DNA of 64,000 nucleotides from MGBC124762 sp048201935 (GCA_048201935.1 DBFBGR010000001.1:1-64000); one strand, 5' to 3'. Shown: positions 43,624 through 53,540, counted from the stretch's first letter. Numbers and translations are program-made. The notes: generated from the sequence alone by a model not told the origin.

Positions 43624-44538
43624 TTACTGCTCCCCCATCAAGAGGGCCATGACGGCCTTTTGGGCGTGGAGGCGGTTTTCGGCCTCCTCGAAGATCTCGT
43701 CGGCGTGGGCCTCGAAGACCGAGGCGGTGATCTCCTCTTCCCGGTGGGCGGGCAGGCAGTGCTGGACCATGCAGCCGGGGTTGGCCAGCTTCATCAGCTC
43801 GTCGTTGATCTGGTACACGCCGGCGAAGGACTTCTCCCGCTTGGCCTTCTCCTCCTCCTGGCCCATGGAGGCCCACACGTCGGTGACCAGCACGTCGGCG
43901 TTCTGGGCGGCTTCCTTGGGGTCGCGGCAGAGCTGGAAGTCCGAACCGAAGTCCTTGGCAAAGGCCAGCACCTTGGGGTCGGGGTCGTAGCCCTCGGGGC
44001 AGGCCACGGCGGCCTTCATGCCGCACTTCAGCGCGCCCACGATGAGGGAGTTTGCCATGTTGTTGCCGTCGCCGATGAAGGTGAGCTTCAGCCCCTCCAG
44101 CCGGGTCATCTTCTCCCGGACGGTCATCAAGTCGGCCAGCACCTGGCAGGGGTGGGCGAAGTCGGTGAGGCCGTTGATGACGGGGATATCGGCGTACTGG
44201 GCCAGGGTCTCCACCTCATCCTGGCCGTAGGTGCGGATCATGATGCCGTCGCAGTAGCGGCTGAGCACCCGGGCGGTGTCCTCGATGGGCTCGCCCCGGC
44301 CGATCTGGCTCTCCTTGCCCGAGAGGAACAACGCGTGGCCGCCCAGTTGGTACATCCCGGTCTCAAAGGACACCCGGGTGCGGGTGGAGTTCTTCTCGAA
44401 GATCATGGCCAGGGTCTTGCCCGCCAAAACTTGGTGGGGGATGCCATGCTTCAGGCTGTACTTCACCTGGTCGGCGGTATCCAAAATGCGCAAAATGTCC
44501 TCCCGGGACAGGTCCATCAGCTTCAAAAGGTCTTTCAT
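43624..44538 (-). CDS. argF: Ornithine carbamoyltransferase
   Basis: 304 aa. Condenses carbamoyl phosphate and ornithine to citrulline. Carbamoyl-phosphate loop STRTRVSFE (near 48) and ornithine-site HCLPAHR (near 264) are visible. ATG 44538 behind AAGGAG, 2 nt after argD; a longer upstream frame is shadow. Last gene of the arg operon. Biosynthetic rather than catabolic (arcB) is inferred from the context. Confidence 0.96.
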   Translation of the reverse strand: MKDLLKLMDLSREDILRILDTADQVKYSLKHGIPHQVLAGKTLAMIFEKNSTRTRVSFETGMYQLGGHALFLSGKESQIGRGEPIEDTARVLSRYCDGIMIRTYGQDEVETLAQYADIPVINGLTDFAHPCQVLADLMTVREKMTRLEGLKLTFIGDGNNMANSLIVGALKCGMKAAVACPEGYDPDPKVLAFAKDFGSDFQLCRDPKEAAQNADVLVTDVWASMGQEEEKAKREKSFAGVYQINDELMKLANPGCMVQHCLPAHREEEITASVFEAHADEIFEEAENRLHAQKAVMALLMGEQ

Positions 44539-44540
44539 GC

Positions 44541-45734
<1,194 letters not shown>

Positions 45735-45740
45735 CTCGGT

Positions 45741-46595
45741 TTAGAGTATCATGGTGCCCACGCCGGCATCCGACAAAATTTCAATGAGGATGGAGTGGGG
45801 AATACGCCCGTCCAGGATATAGGCCCGCCGGACCCCGGAGCGGACGGCTTCAACGCAGCAGTCCACCTTGGGGATCATGCCTCCCTGGATGACCCCGTCC
45901 TTCACCAGGCCCGGCACGTCGGAGAGGTGGACCACCGGGAGCAGGGTCTCCTCGTCGTGGGGATCGCGCAAAAGGCCCCGCACGTCGGTGAGCAAAATGA
46001 GCTTTTCCGCCCCCAGGGCAATGGCCAGCTTGGCGGCGGCGGTATCGGCGTTGATGTTGTAGGCGGTCTCGCCGTCGGTACCCTGGGCCACGGTGGACAC
46101 CACCGGGATGTACCCGGCGTTCAGCGCGTCCTCCACTGGCCGGGGGTCCACCTGGACGATCTCGCCCACCAAACCGTAGCGCTCGTCCAGCTTCCGGGCC
46201 TGGAACAGTCCGCCGTCCATGCCGCACAGGCCGATGGCCCGGCCACCGGTGCGGTTGAGGATGGCCACCAGGTCCTTATTCACCTTGCCGCAGAGGACCT
46301 GCTGGACCACGTCCATGGTCTCGCCGTCGGTGTAGCGAAGGCCGTCCACGAATTTGGACTCCTTGCCGATCTTCTTGAGCATGGCGGAGATCTCCGGCCC
46401 GCCGCCGTGGACCACCACCACCCGAATGCCGATGAGGCGCAGGAGGATGATGTCGGAGATGACGGCGGCGCGCAGTTCCTCGGAGACCATAGCGTTGCCG
46501 CCGTATTTCACCACCACCGTCTTGCCGGTGTAGCTCTGGATGTAGGGCAGGGCCTCGATGAGCACCTGGGCCCGGTCGGAATAGGAAAAAGACAT
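45741..46595 (-). CDS. argB: Acetylglutamate kinase
   Basis: 284 aa amino-acid kinase fold: KYGGNAMV (near 24), HGGGPEI (near 60). Phosphorylates N-acetylglutamate and is the usual point of arginine feedback inhibition. Start ATG 46595 (MSFSYSDR) behind GAGGTGG; the in-frame GTG at 46604 lies within that Shine-Dalgarno. Confidence 0.97.
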   Translation of the reverse strand: MSFSYSDRAQVLIEALPYIQSYTGKTVVVKYGGNAMVSEELRAAVISDIILLRLIGIRVVVVHGGGPEISAMLKKIGKESKFVDGLRYTDGETMDVVQQVLCGKVNKDLVAILNRTGGRAIGLCGMDGGLFQARKLDERYGLVGEIVQVDPRPVEDALNAGYIPVVSTVAQGTDGETAYNINADTAAAKLAIALGAEKLILLTDVRGLLRDPHDEETLLPVVHLSDVPGLVKDGVIQGGMIPKVDCCVEAVRSGVRRAYILDGRIPHSILIEILSDAGVGTMIL

Positions 46596-46607
46596 TGGGT
46601 CCACCTC

Positions 46608-47834
46608 TTAAGTTCGATAGTCTCCGTTAATTTTCACGTAATCGTAGGTCAGGTCGCAGCCCCAGCAGGTGGCCTGGGCGTCTCCCTCGTGGAGGTCCAC
46701 CTTGATGATGACCTCGTCCTGGGTCAGGATGTCCTTGGCCTTGTCCTCGTCAAAGGAAAGGCCCGCGCCGTCCCGGCACACGGCGATCTCCCCGGCGCTG
46801 GAGGCAAAGGAAACATCCACAAATTCAGGCCGGAAGGGGGCCTTAGAGTAGCCCATGGCGCAGATGACCCGGCCCCAGTTAGCGTCCGCGCCGTACATGG
46901 CGGCCTTCACCAAGCTAGAGCCCACCACCGCCTTGGCCAGGCGCTCGGCGGTCTCCTCGTTGCGGGCGTCGGTGACGGTGCAGGTCACCAGGCGGCTGGC
47001 TCCCTCGCCGTCCCCGGCGATGGCCCGGGCCAGGTGGGTGCAAAGCTCCATCAACGCGGTCTGGAAGGTCTCGAAGCTCTCATCCTCCCATTCGATCTGC
47101 TCGTTGTCCGCCATGCCGTTGGCCAACACGGCGCACATATCGTTGGTGGAGGTGTCGCCGTCCACGGTGACCCGGTTGAAGGTCCGCTTGGTGACGGTGT
47201 GGAGGGCCTCTTGGAGCATGTCGCTTGTGATGGCGCAGTCGGTGGTGACAAAGCACAGCATGGTGCCCATGTTGGGGTGGATCATGCCGCTTCCCTTGGC
47301 GATGGCCCCCATGTGGACGGCCTTGCCGCCGATGGTAAACTCCACCGCCGCCTCCTTCTTCACCGTGTCGGTGGTCATGATGGCCCGGGCGGCGGCGTCC
47401 GAGCCGGCGGCGTCCGCCTTCAGCTCCTTCACCAAGCCCGGCAGGCCCGCCTGGATGGGGGCTAAGTTGATGTCCACGCCGATGACGCCAGTGGAGGCCA
47501 CGATAAAGTCCTGGGGCTTCAGGCCCGTGGCGGTGGCCGCCATGGCGCACATCTCCAGGGCGTTGTCGTGGCTCCTGGGGGCGCAGGCGTTGGCGTTGCC
47601 GGAGTTGGCGATAACGCCCCGGCACACCCCCTCCTCCAGATGCTCCATGGTGATGTAGAGGGGCGCGGCCTTGACCCGGTTGGTGGTGTAGACCGCCGCG
47701 GCGGCGCACTCCTTTTCCGATAAGATCAGCGCCAGGTCCCGCTTGGCGGGGTCGCTGCCCGCCTTCACACCGCAGTGCACGCCCCCGGCGGTAAAGCCCT
47801 TGGCGGCGCACACGCCGCCGTCGATGAATTTCAT
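46608..47834 (-). CDS. argJ: Bifunctional ornithine acetyltransferase/N-acetylglutamate synthase
   Basis: 408 aa. Cleaves itself before a threonine: GTMLCF (Thr near 193) is the site, giving two chains. Recycles acetyl from acetylornithine to glutamate and can also acetylate from acetyl-CoA, so argA and argE are not needed here. ATG 47834 behind AAAGGAGG; upstream frame is not used. Confidence 0.97.
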   Translation of the reverse strand: MKFIDGGVCAAKGFTAGGVHCGVKAGSDPAKRDLALILSEKECAAAAVYTTNRVKAAPLYITMEHLEEGVCRGVIANSGNANACAPRSHDNALEMCAMAATATGLKPQDFIVASTGVIGVDINLAPIQAGLPGLVKELKADAAGSDAAARAIMTTDTVKKEAAVEFTIGGKAVHMGAIAKGSGMIHPNMGTMLCFVTTDCAITSDMLQEALHTVTKRTFNRVTVDGDTSTNDMCAVLANGMADNEQIEWEDESFETFQTALMELCTHLARAIAGDGEGASRLVTCTVTDARNEETAERLAKAVVGSSLVKAAMYGADANWGRVICAMGYSKAPFRPEFVDVSFASSAGEIAVCRDGAGLSFDEDKAKDILTQDEVIIKVDLHEGDAQATCWGCDLTYDYVKINGDYRT

Positions 47835-47847
47835 AGTGCCTCCTCCT

Positions 47848-48762
47848 TTACAGAGCCAGCCCGGCATACTCCGGGAAGCCCAGCATGATGTTCATATTCT
47901 GTACCGCGGCCCCGGCGGCTCCCTTGCCCAGGTTGTCCAGCCGGGCGATGGCCAGGGTCTGGCCCTCCCTGCCGGAGACGAAGATCTCCAGGTCGTCCTT
48001 CCCCGCACGGTCATTGGCTCCCAAAAAGCCGCTTTCGGGCAAAGGCGTGACGGTGATAAGCCGCTCGCCCTGGTAATAGGCTCGGTAGCACGCCTCCGCC
48101 GTCTGGGGGGATACGTTGTGAAGGGGCAGGCACACCGCCATGCCCTGGGGGAAGTCGCAGATGATGGGGCAGAAGATGGGCGGCTTGGCCAGTCCACCCT
48201 CCTGGACCATCTCGGGGATGTGCTTGTGGCTAAGTCCCAGGGCGTAGTGCCGGGGGCTGTCCAGCTCGGCGGCCCGGTCCGGGGCTTCATACTGGGCGAT
48301 GGCCTTGTTGCCGCCGCCAGTATAGCCCGAAAGGGCGTGGATGGTCACGTCCGCGTCCCTCGCCAGCAGTCCCGCGTCGGTCAAGGGCCGTAGCAGGGCA
48401 ATGGCCCCGGTGGCGTAGCAGCCGGGGTTTGCCACCCTGGGCGCCGCTTGGATGCACTCTCTGCGACCGTGGAGCTCAGGCAGGCCGTAGACCCAGCCCT
48501 GGGCGGTACGGTGAGCGGTGGAGGCGTCGATGATCCGGGTGCCGGTGCCCTCCGCCAGGCTTGCGGCCTCCCGGGCCGCGTCATCGGGCAGGCAGAAAAA
48601 GGTCAGATCGGCCTCCTTCATCATCTCCCGCCGGGCCTGGGGGTCCTTGCGCCGCTCCGGGTCGATGGTCAGCAGCGTCAGGTCCTCCCTGCCACGCAGC
48701 CGGTCATAGATCTGCAGGCCGGTGGTCCCAGCCTGGCCGTCGATGTATACCTTAGGCTTCAA
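47848..48762 (-). CDS. argC: N-acetyl-gamma-glutamyl-phosphate reductase, short type
   Basis: 304 aa, the shorter of two known ArgC classes (usual 340-350). Rossmann IDGQAGTTG (8-16), active-site cysteine in ANPGCYATG (near 113). Start TTG 48762 behind AAAGGAG, inside the end of argH (11-bp overlap). Confidence 0.95.
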   Translation of the reverse strand: MKPKVYIDGQAGTTGLQIYDRLRGREDLTLLTIDPERRKDPQARREMMKEADLTFFCLPDDAAREAASLAEGTGTRIIDASTAHRTAQGWVYGLPELHGRRECIQAAPRVANPGCYATGAIALLRPLTDAGLLARDADVTIHALSGYTGGGNKAIAQYEAPDRAAELDSPRHYALGLSHKHIPEMVQEGGLAKPPIFCPIICDFPQGMAVCLPLHNVSPQTAEACYRAYYQGERLITVTPLPESGFLGANDRAGKDDLEIFVSGREGQTLAIARLDNLGKGAAGAAVQNMNIMLGFPEYAGLAL

Positions 48763-50140
48763 GGCGATGCTCCTTTACAAAGCTCTCCAGATTGGCGATC
48801 TGCTTTTCCACGCTCTCACGGCTGGGTCCGCCGTAGACCTTGCGCTGGTTGACGCAGGTGCGAAGTTGCAACGCCTGGTAGACATCCGCGTCAAAAAGCT
48901 TGGAGATGGAGCGGAAGTCCCGGAGGGTCAGGGTGTCCAGGGTGTCGCCGCTCTTGGTGCACATGTTCACCAGCCGCCCCACGATCATATAGGCGTCCCG
49001 GAACGGCAGGCCCTTCTTCACCAGGTAGTCGGCGCAGTCGGTGGCGTTGATGAAGCCCACCTGGGCCGCCCGCTCCATATTCCGGGGCAGGACGGTCATG
49101 GTGTCCACCATGGCGGCGAAAACAGGCAGGCAGAGGTTTACCGTGTCGATGGCGTCGAAGACGGGCTCCTTGTCCTCCTGCATATCCTTGTTGTAGGCCA
49201 AGGGGAGACCCTTCATCACCGTCAACAGGGTGATGAGGTCGCCGTAGACCCGCCCGGTCTTGCCCCGGACCAGCTCGGCCACGTCGGGGTTCTTCTTCTG
49301 GGGCATGATGGAAGAGCCCGTGGAGTACGCGTCGTCCAGCTCGGCAAACTTGAACTCCCAGGAGCACCACAGGATGATCTCCTCGGCAAAGCGGGACAAA
49401 TGCATCATCAAAATGGACAACCCGCTCAAAAGCTCCAGGGCGAAATCCCGGTCGGACACCGCGTCCATGGAGTTGTCCATGGGCTTAGAAAAGCCCAGCA
49501 ACTTGGCGGTCTCGAACCGGTCCACGTCATAGGTAGACGTTGCCAGCGCTCCCGCGCCTAAGGGGCTCTCGTCCAGACGCTCCCGGCAGTCCTCCAGCCT
49601 GGTCACGTCCCGGCGGAACATGTTGGCGTAGGCCATGAGCACATGGGCGAAGGTGGTGGGCTGGGCCCGCTGCATATGGGTGTAGCCGGGCATGACGGTG
49701 TCCACATTCTCCCGTGCCTTTTTCACCAGCACGTCCTGGAGATCCAGGATGTTTTTGACGATGCTGGGGATCTGGTCCTTCACAAAGAGCCGGAAATCCA
49801 CCGCCACCTGGTCGTTGCGGCTGCGGCCGGTGTGGAGCCGCTTGCCGGTGTCGCCGATGCGCTCGGTGAGGAGCCGCTCCACGTTCATATGGATGTCCTC
49901 AGAATCCTCGGTCAGCTCGGCGGTGCCCGCCTCGATGTCACGAAGGATGGTCTTGAGCCCGTCGATGATCTTCTCCGATTCGTGCTCTTCGATGATGCCC
50001 TGCTTGCCCAGCATGGTGGCGTGGGCGATGGAACCCCGGATGTCCTGCTGGTAAAGTCTCGCGTCAAAGGCGATAGAGGAGTTGAAGTCGTTGACCAGGG
50101 TATCGGTCTCCTTTTGGAAACGGCCTGCCCAGAGTTTCAT
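48752..50140 (-). CDS. argH: Argininosuccinate lyase
   Basis: 462 aa of the fumarase/aspartase superfamily. Signature GSSIMPQKKNPD (near 275-286). Splits argininosuccinate into arginine and fumarate. 65 nt after argG, no promoter seen between. Confidence 0.98.
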   Translation of the reverse strand: MKLWAGRFQKETDTLVNDFNSSIAFDARLYQQDIRGSIAHATMLGKQGIIEEHESEKIIDGLKTILRDIEAGTAELTEDSEDIHMNVERLLTERIGDTGKRLHTGRSRNDQVAVDFRLFVKDQIPSIVKNILDLQDVLVKKARENVDTVMPGYTHMQRAQPTTFAHVLMAYANMFRRDVTRLEDCRERLDESPLGAGALATSTYDVDRFETAKLLGFSKPMDNSMDAVSDRDFALELLSGLSILMMHLSRFAEEIILWCSWEFKFAELDDAYSTGSSIMPQKKNPDVAELVRGKTGRVYGDLITLLTVMKGLPLAYNKDMQEDKEPVFDAIDTVNLCLPVFAAMVDTMTVLPRNMERAAQVGFINATDCADYLVKKGLPFRDAYMIVGRLVNMCTKSGDTLDTLTLRDFRSISKLFDADVYQALQLRTCVNQRKVYGGPSRESVEKQIANLESFVKEHRLEA

Positions 50141-50205
50141 AATGATCGCTCCTTAGATAGCGGGAAAGACGGCAGCGTCGGCTGCCGCCTTATGTCCCGT
50201 AGTCC

Positions 50206-51429
50206 TTACTTCAGCTTGCCCTGCTCCCGGAGGGCCTGGACGGTGTCGGGAAGGCCCCAGAGGTTGATGAAGCCTTGGGAGTCCTTCTGGTCGTAATCGC
50301 TCTCCTCAAAGGTCACCAGGTCCTCGGAGTAAAGGGTCTCCGGGGAAGTCACCGAGGCGGTGATGATATTGCCCTTGTAGAGCTTGAGCTTCACCGTGCC
50401 GGTGACGTGCTTCTGGGTGTCGGCGGCGAAGGCGCTCAGGGCCTCCCGCAGGGGCGTGAACCACTTGCCGTTGTAGACCAGGTCCGCGAAGTCCACCGCC
50501 AACTTGCTCTTCATGTGGGCGGTGTCCTTGTCCAGGGTGATCATCTCCAGCACCTCGTGGGCCCGGTAGAGGATGGTGCCGCCGGGGGTCTCGTACACGC
50601 CCCGGTCCTTCATGCCCACCAGGCGGTTCTCCACGATGTCCAGCAGACCGATGCCGTTGGCGCCGCCCAGGTCGTTGAGCTTGCGGATCACGTCGCTGGC
50701 CTTCATCTTCACGCCGTCCACCGCCACGGGCCAACCCTTTTCAAAGTCGATGGTCACATAGGTGGCCTTGTCGGGGGCCTGGATGGGGCTGACCCCCATC
50801 TCCAAAAAGCCGGGCTTGTCGTAGAGGGGCTCGTTGGCCGGGTCCTCCAGGTCCAAGCCCTCGTGGGACAGGTGCCAGAGGTTCTTGTCCTTGGAGTAGT
50901 TGGTCTCCCGGCTGATCTTCAGGGGCACGCCGTGGGCCTCGGCGTAGTCGATCTCCTCGTCCCGGCCCTTGATGTCCCACTCCCGCCACGGGGCGATGAT
51001 CTTCATCCCCGGAGCGTAACGCTTGATGGCCAGCTCGAAGCGGACCTGGTCGTTGCCCTTGCCGGTGCAGCCGTGGCAGATGGCGTCGGCGCCCTCCTTG
51101 ATGGCGATCTCCACCAGCCGCCGGGCGATGACGGGCCGGGCGAAGGCCGTGCCCAGCAGGTAGTCCTCGTACTTGGCCCCCATCTGCATAGAGGGGATGA
51201 TGACCTCGTCCACCATCACGTCGGTCAGGTCCTCCACATAGAGCTTGGAGGCGCCGGTCTTGATGGCCTTCTCCTCCAGGCCGTCCAGCTCGGTGCCCTG
51301 GCCCACGTCGCCGGAGACGGCGATGATCTCGGGATCGTTGTAGTTCTCCTTCAGCCAGGGGATGATGATGGATGTATCCAGGCCGCCGGAATAGGCCAGA
51401 ACGACCTTTTTGATCTGCTTATCTGCCAT
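50206..51429 (-). CDS. argG: Argininosuccinate synthase
   Basis: 407 aa. ATP pyrophosphatase motif AYSGGLDTS (near 11-19). Joins citrulline and aspartate. ATG 51429 is 8 nt after GGAGGT; upstream frame rejected as leader. First gene of the arg operon, directly behind the operator/promoter region. Confidence 0.98.
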   Translation of the reverse strand: MADKQIKKVVLAYSGGLDTSIIIPWLKENYNDPEIIAVSGDVGQGTELDGLEEKAIKTGASKLYVEDLTDVMVDEVIIPSMQMGAKYEDYLLGTAFARPVIARRLVEIAIKEGADAICHGCTGKGNDQVRFELAIKRYAPGMKIIAPWREWDIKGRDEEIDYAEAHGVPLKISRETNYSKDKNLWHLSHEGLDLEDPANEPLYDKPGFLEMGVSPIQAPDKATYVTIDFEKGWPVAVDGVKMKASDVIRKLNDLGGANGIGLLDIVENRLVGMKDRGVYETPGGTILYRAHEVLEMITLDKDTAHMKSKLAVDFADLVYNGKWFTPLREALSAFAADTQKHVTGTVKLKLYKGNIITASVTSPETLYSEDLVTFEESDYDQKDSQGFINLWGLPDTVQALREQGKLK

Positions 51430-51460
51430 GTTTGTGACCTCCATTTGTAGGTTTGTCCAT

Positions 51461-51489
51461 AGTCTACCACGCCCGGTGGGAAAATGCAA
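51461..51489 (-). promoter_or_regulatory. Promoter of the arg operon
   Basis: On the minus strand TTGCAT (51489-51484), 17-nt spacer, TAGACT (51466-51461). Confidence 0.65.
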
Positions 51490-51498
51490 GGGTCTAAT

Positions 51499-51514
51499 TC
51501 GCATAAATATTCTC
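51499..51514. promoter_or_regulatory. ARG-box-like site 1
   Basis: CGCATAAATATTCT matches 11 of 14 positions of the ArgR core TGAATNNNNATTCA (N = A/T). It sits 10 bp upstream of the -35 of the arg promoter. Confidence 0.5.
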
Positions 51515-51569
51515 GCAAATTCCCATTTGACTGGTGATATTCCACAACAAACTGTATATTATTCATCAT

Positions 51570-51583
51570 TGAATGAATATCCA
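51570..51583. promoter_or_regulatory. ARG-box-like site 2
   Basis: TGAATGAATATCCA matches 12 of 14 positions of the ArgR core, about 70 bp upstream of site 1. A TGTAT/ATTCA partial palindrome lies beside it at 51553-51565. Confidence 0.5.
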
Positions 51584-51593
51584 TGCAAATATA

Positions 51594-51628
51594 CAAAACA
51601 AACGGGCGGACCGGGTCCGCCCGTTTGT
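51594..51628 (-). terminator. Terminator of nrdR
   Basis: 14-bp stem ACAAACGGGCGGAC (51598-51611) with 51615-51628, CGG loop; the minus strand continues TTTTGTAT. It insulates the arg promoter region from nrdR. Confidence 0.9.
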
Positions 51629-51641
51629 CGGGGTGCGGCTT

Positions 51642-52097
51642 TTACTTCTCGTCCAGCAGCTTGCCAAGCTCGGTCATAAAGGTGTTGATGTCCTTGAACT
51701 GGCGGTAGACCGAGGCGAAGCGGACGTAGGCCACCTCATCCACCAGCTTGAGCTTTTCCATGACCATGTTGCCGATGTGGACGGTGGTGACCTCACGCTC
51801 CATATCGTTTTGGAGCTTCTGCTCAATCTCGCTGACGATGTTCTCCAAGGTGCCCAGGGACACCGAGCGCTTCTCACAGCTCTTGAGCATACTGCCCAGG
51901 AGCTTGTTGCGGTCAAAGGCCTGGCGGGAGCCATCCTTCTTGATGACCACCAGGGGCACGCTCTCGATGGTCTCATAGGTGGTAAAGCGCTTGTGGCACA
52001 CCAGGCACTCTCTCCGGCGGCGGATGCTGGCGCCCTCGTCGGCGGGCCGGGAGTCCACCACTTTGCTCTCAGGATTGGCGCAATAGGGACATTTCAC
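51642..52097 (-). CDS. nrdR: Transcriptional repressor NrdR
   Basis: 151 aa: N-terminal zinc ribbon CPYC...CLVC (3-6, 31-34) and an ATP-cone (about 49-139). Represses ribonucleotide reductase genes in response to dATP/ATP. No nrd gene is next to it. A site resembling its own operator lies upstream. Confidence 0.98.
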   Translation of the reverse strand: MKCPYCANPESKVVDSRPADEGASIRRRRECLVCHKRFTTYETIESVPLVVIKKDGSRQAFDRNKLLGSMLKSCEKRSVSLGTLENIVSEIEQKLQNDMEREVTTVHIGNMVMEKLKLVDEVAYVRFASVYRQFKDINTFMTELGKLLDEK

Positions 52098-52149
52098 GAA
52101 GCATCGCTCCTCTTTCCGAAACGGTATTATGTAAATCGCTAAGGGCAGT

Positions 52150-52165
52150 ATACCATATCTTGTGT
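52150..52165 (-). promoter_or_regulatory. NrdR-box-like site before nrdR
   Basis: On the minus strand ACACAAGATATGGTAT (52165-52150) matches about 13 of 16 positions of the NrdR box (ACACWATATMTWGTGT) and overlaps a TTGACA (52168-52163). Suggests autoregulation. Confidence 0.45.
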
Positions 52166-52203
52166 CAAATGGGTAGTCCTTTTTGAAAAAAATTTTCCAG
52201 CAG

Positions 52204-52232
52204 GCATAAACCCGCCCGCCGGGCGCACACTA
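52204..52232 (+). promoter_or_regulatory. Forespore-type (sigma-G/F) promoter of the 46-aa protein
   Basis: GCATA (52204-52208), 17-nt spacer, CACACTA (52226-52232; 6 of 7 match to CATACTA). No sigma-A promoter is evident. Confidence 0.6.
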
Positions 52233-52257
52233 GGGACATGGAATCGAGGTGAGACAG

Positions 52258-52398
52258 ATGTCCAACCAGAACCAGAATCAGAACCAGAAGAAGCAGGACC
52301 CCACCAGCCAGCGCAATCAGAACTGCCCCAGCAACCGCAAGGACCAGCAGGACCCTGAGAACAAGAAGCGTCAGAGCGATCCCACCGACCGCAAGTAA
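52258..52398 (+). CDS. 46-aa Asn/Gln/Lys-rich protein, probable minor spore protein
   Basis: MSNQNQNQNQKKQDPTS followed by more Q, N, K, D, R residues and ending DPTDRK; one cysteine, no hydrophobic segment. GAGGTGA is 7 nt before ATG 52258 and a clean terminator follows, so this is a complete small transcription unit. Composition and the forespore-type promoter recall the minor small acid-soluble spore proteins, but I cannot name a family. The opposite strand reads as a Leu/Val-rich frame, which is a shadow of the Gln/Asn codons. Confidence 0.7.
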   Translation: MSNQNQNQNQKKQDPTSQRNQNCPSNRKDQQDPENKKRQSDPTDRK

Positions 52399-52422
52399 GA
52401 CGCCCTTCGTACCCACCCTTCG

Positions 52423-52450
52423 CCCTCCGGCAGACTGCCGGAGGGTTTTT
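52423..52450 (+). terminator. Terminator of the 46-aa protein gene
   Basis: CCCTCCGGCA (52423-52432) pairs with 52436-52445 around GAC, then TTTTT. Confidence 0.93.
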
Positions 52451-52456
52451 CTTTGT

Positions 52457-53437
52457 TTATTGATAGCCCAACAAGCCCCGCACCGACACCTCGCCGGAGG
52501 ATATGCTCTCCTCAGTCCCGTCAGGAAGTCGGACCCGGAGCATAAAATCGTCGTCCACGTCCACAGCGGTGGCGGCGCGCTCGCCCTGAGGACCGACTAG
52601 CTTGATCTCCCGACCCAGGGTGACGCAACGGCGGCGGTATTCCTCCAAATACGCCTCGCGACCCTCTGGGAAGGCGGCGTTCATGGCGTCCAGCTCGTCT
52701 AGGAGCGCCCGGGCCAGGTCGTCTCGGCGGACCTTTGCGCCCAGCATGGCCAGAGACACCGCCTTGTCCGCCAGCTCGGGGCCGAAGTCGTCGGCGGTCT
52801 GGGACAGGTTGGTGCCCATGCCCACCACCACATAGCTCAACGCGCCGCTCTCCCCCTCCACGCCAAGCTCGGTGAGGATACCGCAGAGCTTTTTGCCCTC
52901 CACCAGCACGTCGTTGGGCCATTTGATGCTGGGCTTTGCGGAGCAAAGCCTCTCTATCGCTCGACATACGGCGATGGCCGTCCAGGCGGTAAGCTGGCTC
53001 ACCTGCTCCAGGGCCACCTGGGGCCGCAGGAGAACGGACAGATAGAGCCCCTTCCCCGCCAGTGACTGGAAGGACCGGCCCCGGCGGCCCTTGCCCCCGG
53101 TCTGGACCTCCGCCGTCACCGCCAGGCCCGTGGGCGCACCCTGGATGGCCCGGCGCTTGCACTCGTTGTTGGTGGAGTCCACGCTGTCAAGGCAAAGCAC
53201 TTCACACCCGACCACACGATTTGGGTCGGCAAGGCGGTCCCCTCGGAGCACGTCCGGGGCGTTCAGCAGCCGATAGCCTCGGGTGGGCAGGGCCTCGATG
53301 GCATAGCCCTCGGTCTGAAGGGCTTTCACCGCCTTCCATACCGCCGCCCGGCTCACACCCAGCTCCCGGCTCAGAGCCTCCCCAGACAGGGGCTCGCTCC
53401 GACTCTCCAACGCCTGCAACAACGCATCCTTTACCAT
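52457..53437 (-). CDS. birA: Bifunctional biotin ligase / biotin operon repressor
   Basis: 326 aa. N-terminal winged helix (about 1-60: LSRELGVSRAAVWKAVKAL), biotin-binding GKGRRGR loop (near 113-119), KWPND (near 166) and a C-terminal SH3-like cap. Forms biotinyl-AMP, biotinylates carrier proteins and, when biotin is plentiful, represses biotin genes. Divergent from bioY with two matching operators between. The biotin carrier at 57745 is a likely substrate. Confidence 0.97.
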   Translation of the reverse strand: MVKDALLQALESRSEPLSGEALSRELGVSRAAVWKAVKALQTEGYAIEALPTRGYRLLNAPDVLRGDRLADPNRVVGCEVLCLDSVDSTNNECKRRAIQGAPTGLAVTAEVQTGGKGRRGRSFQSLAGKGLYLSVLLRPQVALEQVSQLTAWTAIAVCRAIERLCSAKPSIKWPNDVLVEGKKLCGILTELGVEGESGALSYVVVGMGTNLSQTADDFGPELADKAVSLAMLGAKVRRDDLARALLDELDAMNAAFPEGREAYLEEYRRRCVTLGREIKLVGPQGERAATAVDVDDDFMLRVRLPDGTEESISSGEVSVRGLLGYQ

Positions 53438-53461
53438 GTTCCGCCCCTCCTCTTTGCCCTC

Positions 53462-53491
53462 AGTTTACCCTACCGGACCACCTCTTGTCAA
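53462..53491 (-). promoter_or_regulatory. Promoter of birA
   Basis: On the minus strand TTGACA (53491-53486), 18-nt spacer, TAAACT (53467-53462). The -35 lies inside BirA box 1. Confidence 0.6.
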
Positions 53492-53516
53492 CCGATTTTC
53501 AAAAATGGGTTTACAA
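53485..53516. promoter_or_regulatory. BirA box 1
   Basis: TTGTCAACC (53485-53493), 14-nt spacer, GGTTTACAA (53508-53516). It covers the -35 elements of both birA and bioY. Confidence 0.8.
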
Positions 53517-53538
53517 GTCCAGGACTGTGTGCTATACT
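53510..53538 (+). promoter_or_regulatory. Promoter of bioY
   Basis: TTTACA (53510-53515), 17-nt spacer, TATACT (53533-53538), flanked by the two BirA boxes. Confidence 0.75.
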
Positions 53539-53540
53539 GC

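Noticed and set aside
52165..52416. 83-codon very hydrophobic frame on the minus strand, looking like a membrane peptide
   Set aside because: It is the complement of the Asn/Gln/Lys codons of the 46-aa gene; that gene has the Shine-Dalgarno, promoter and terminator.
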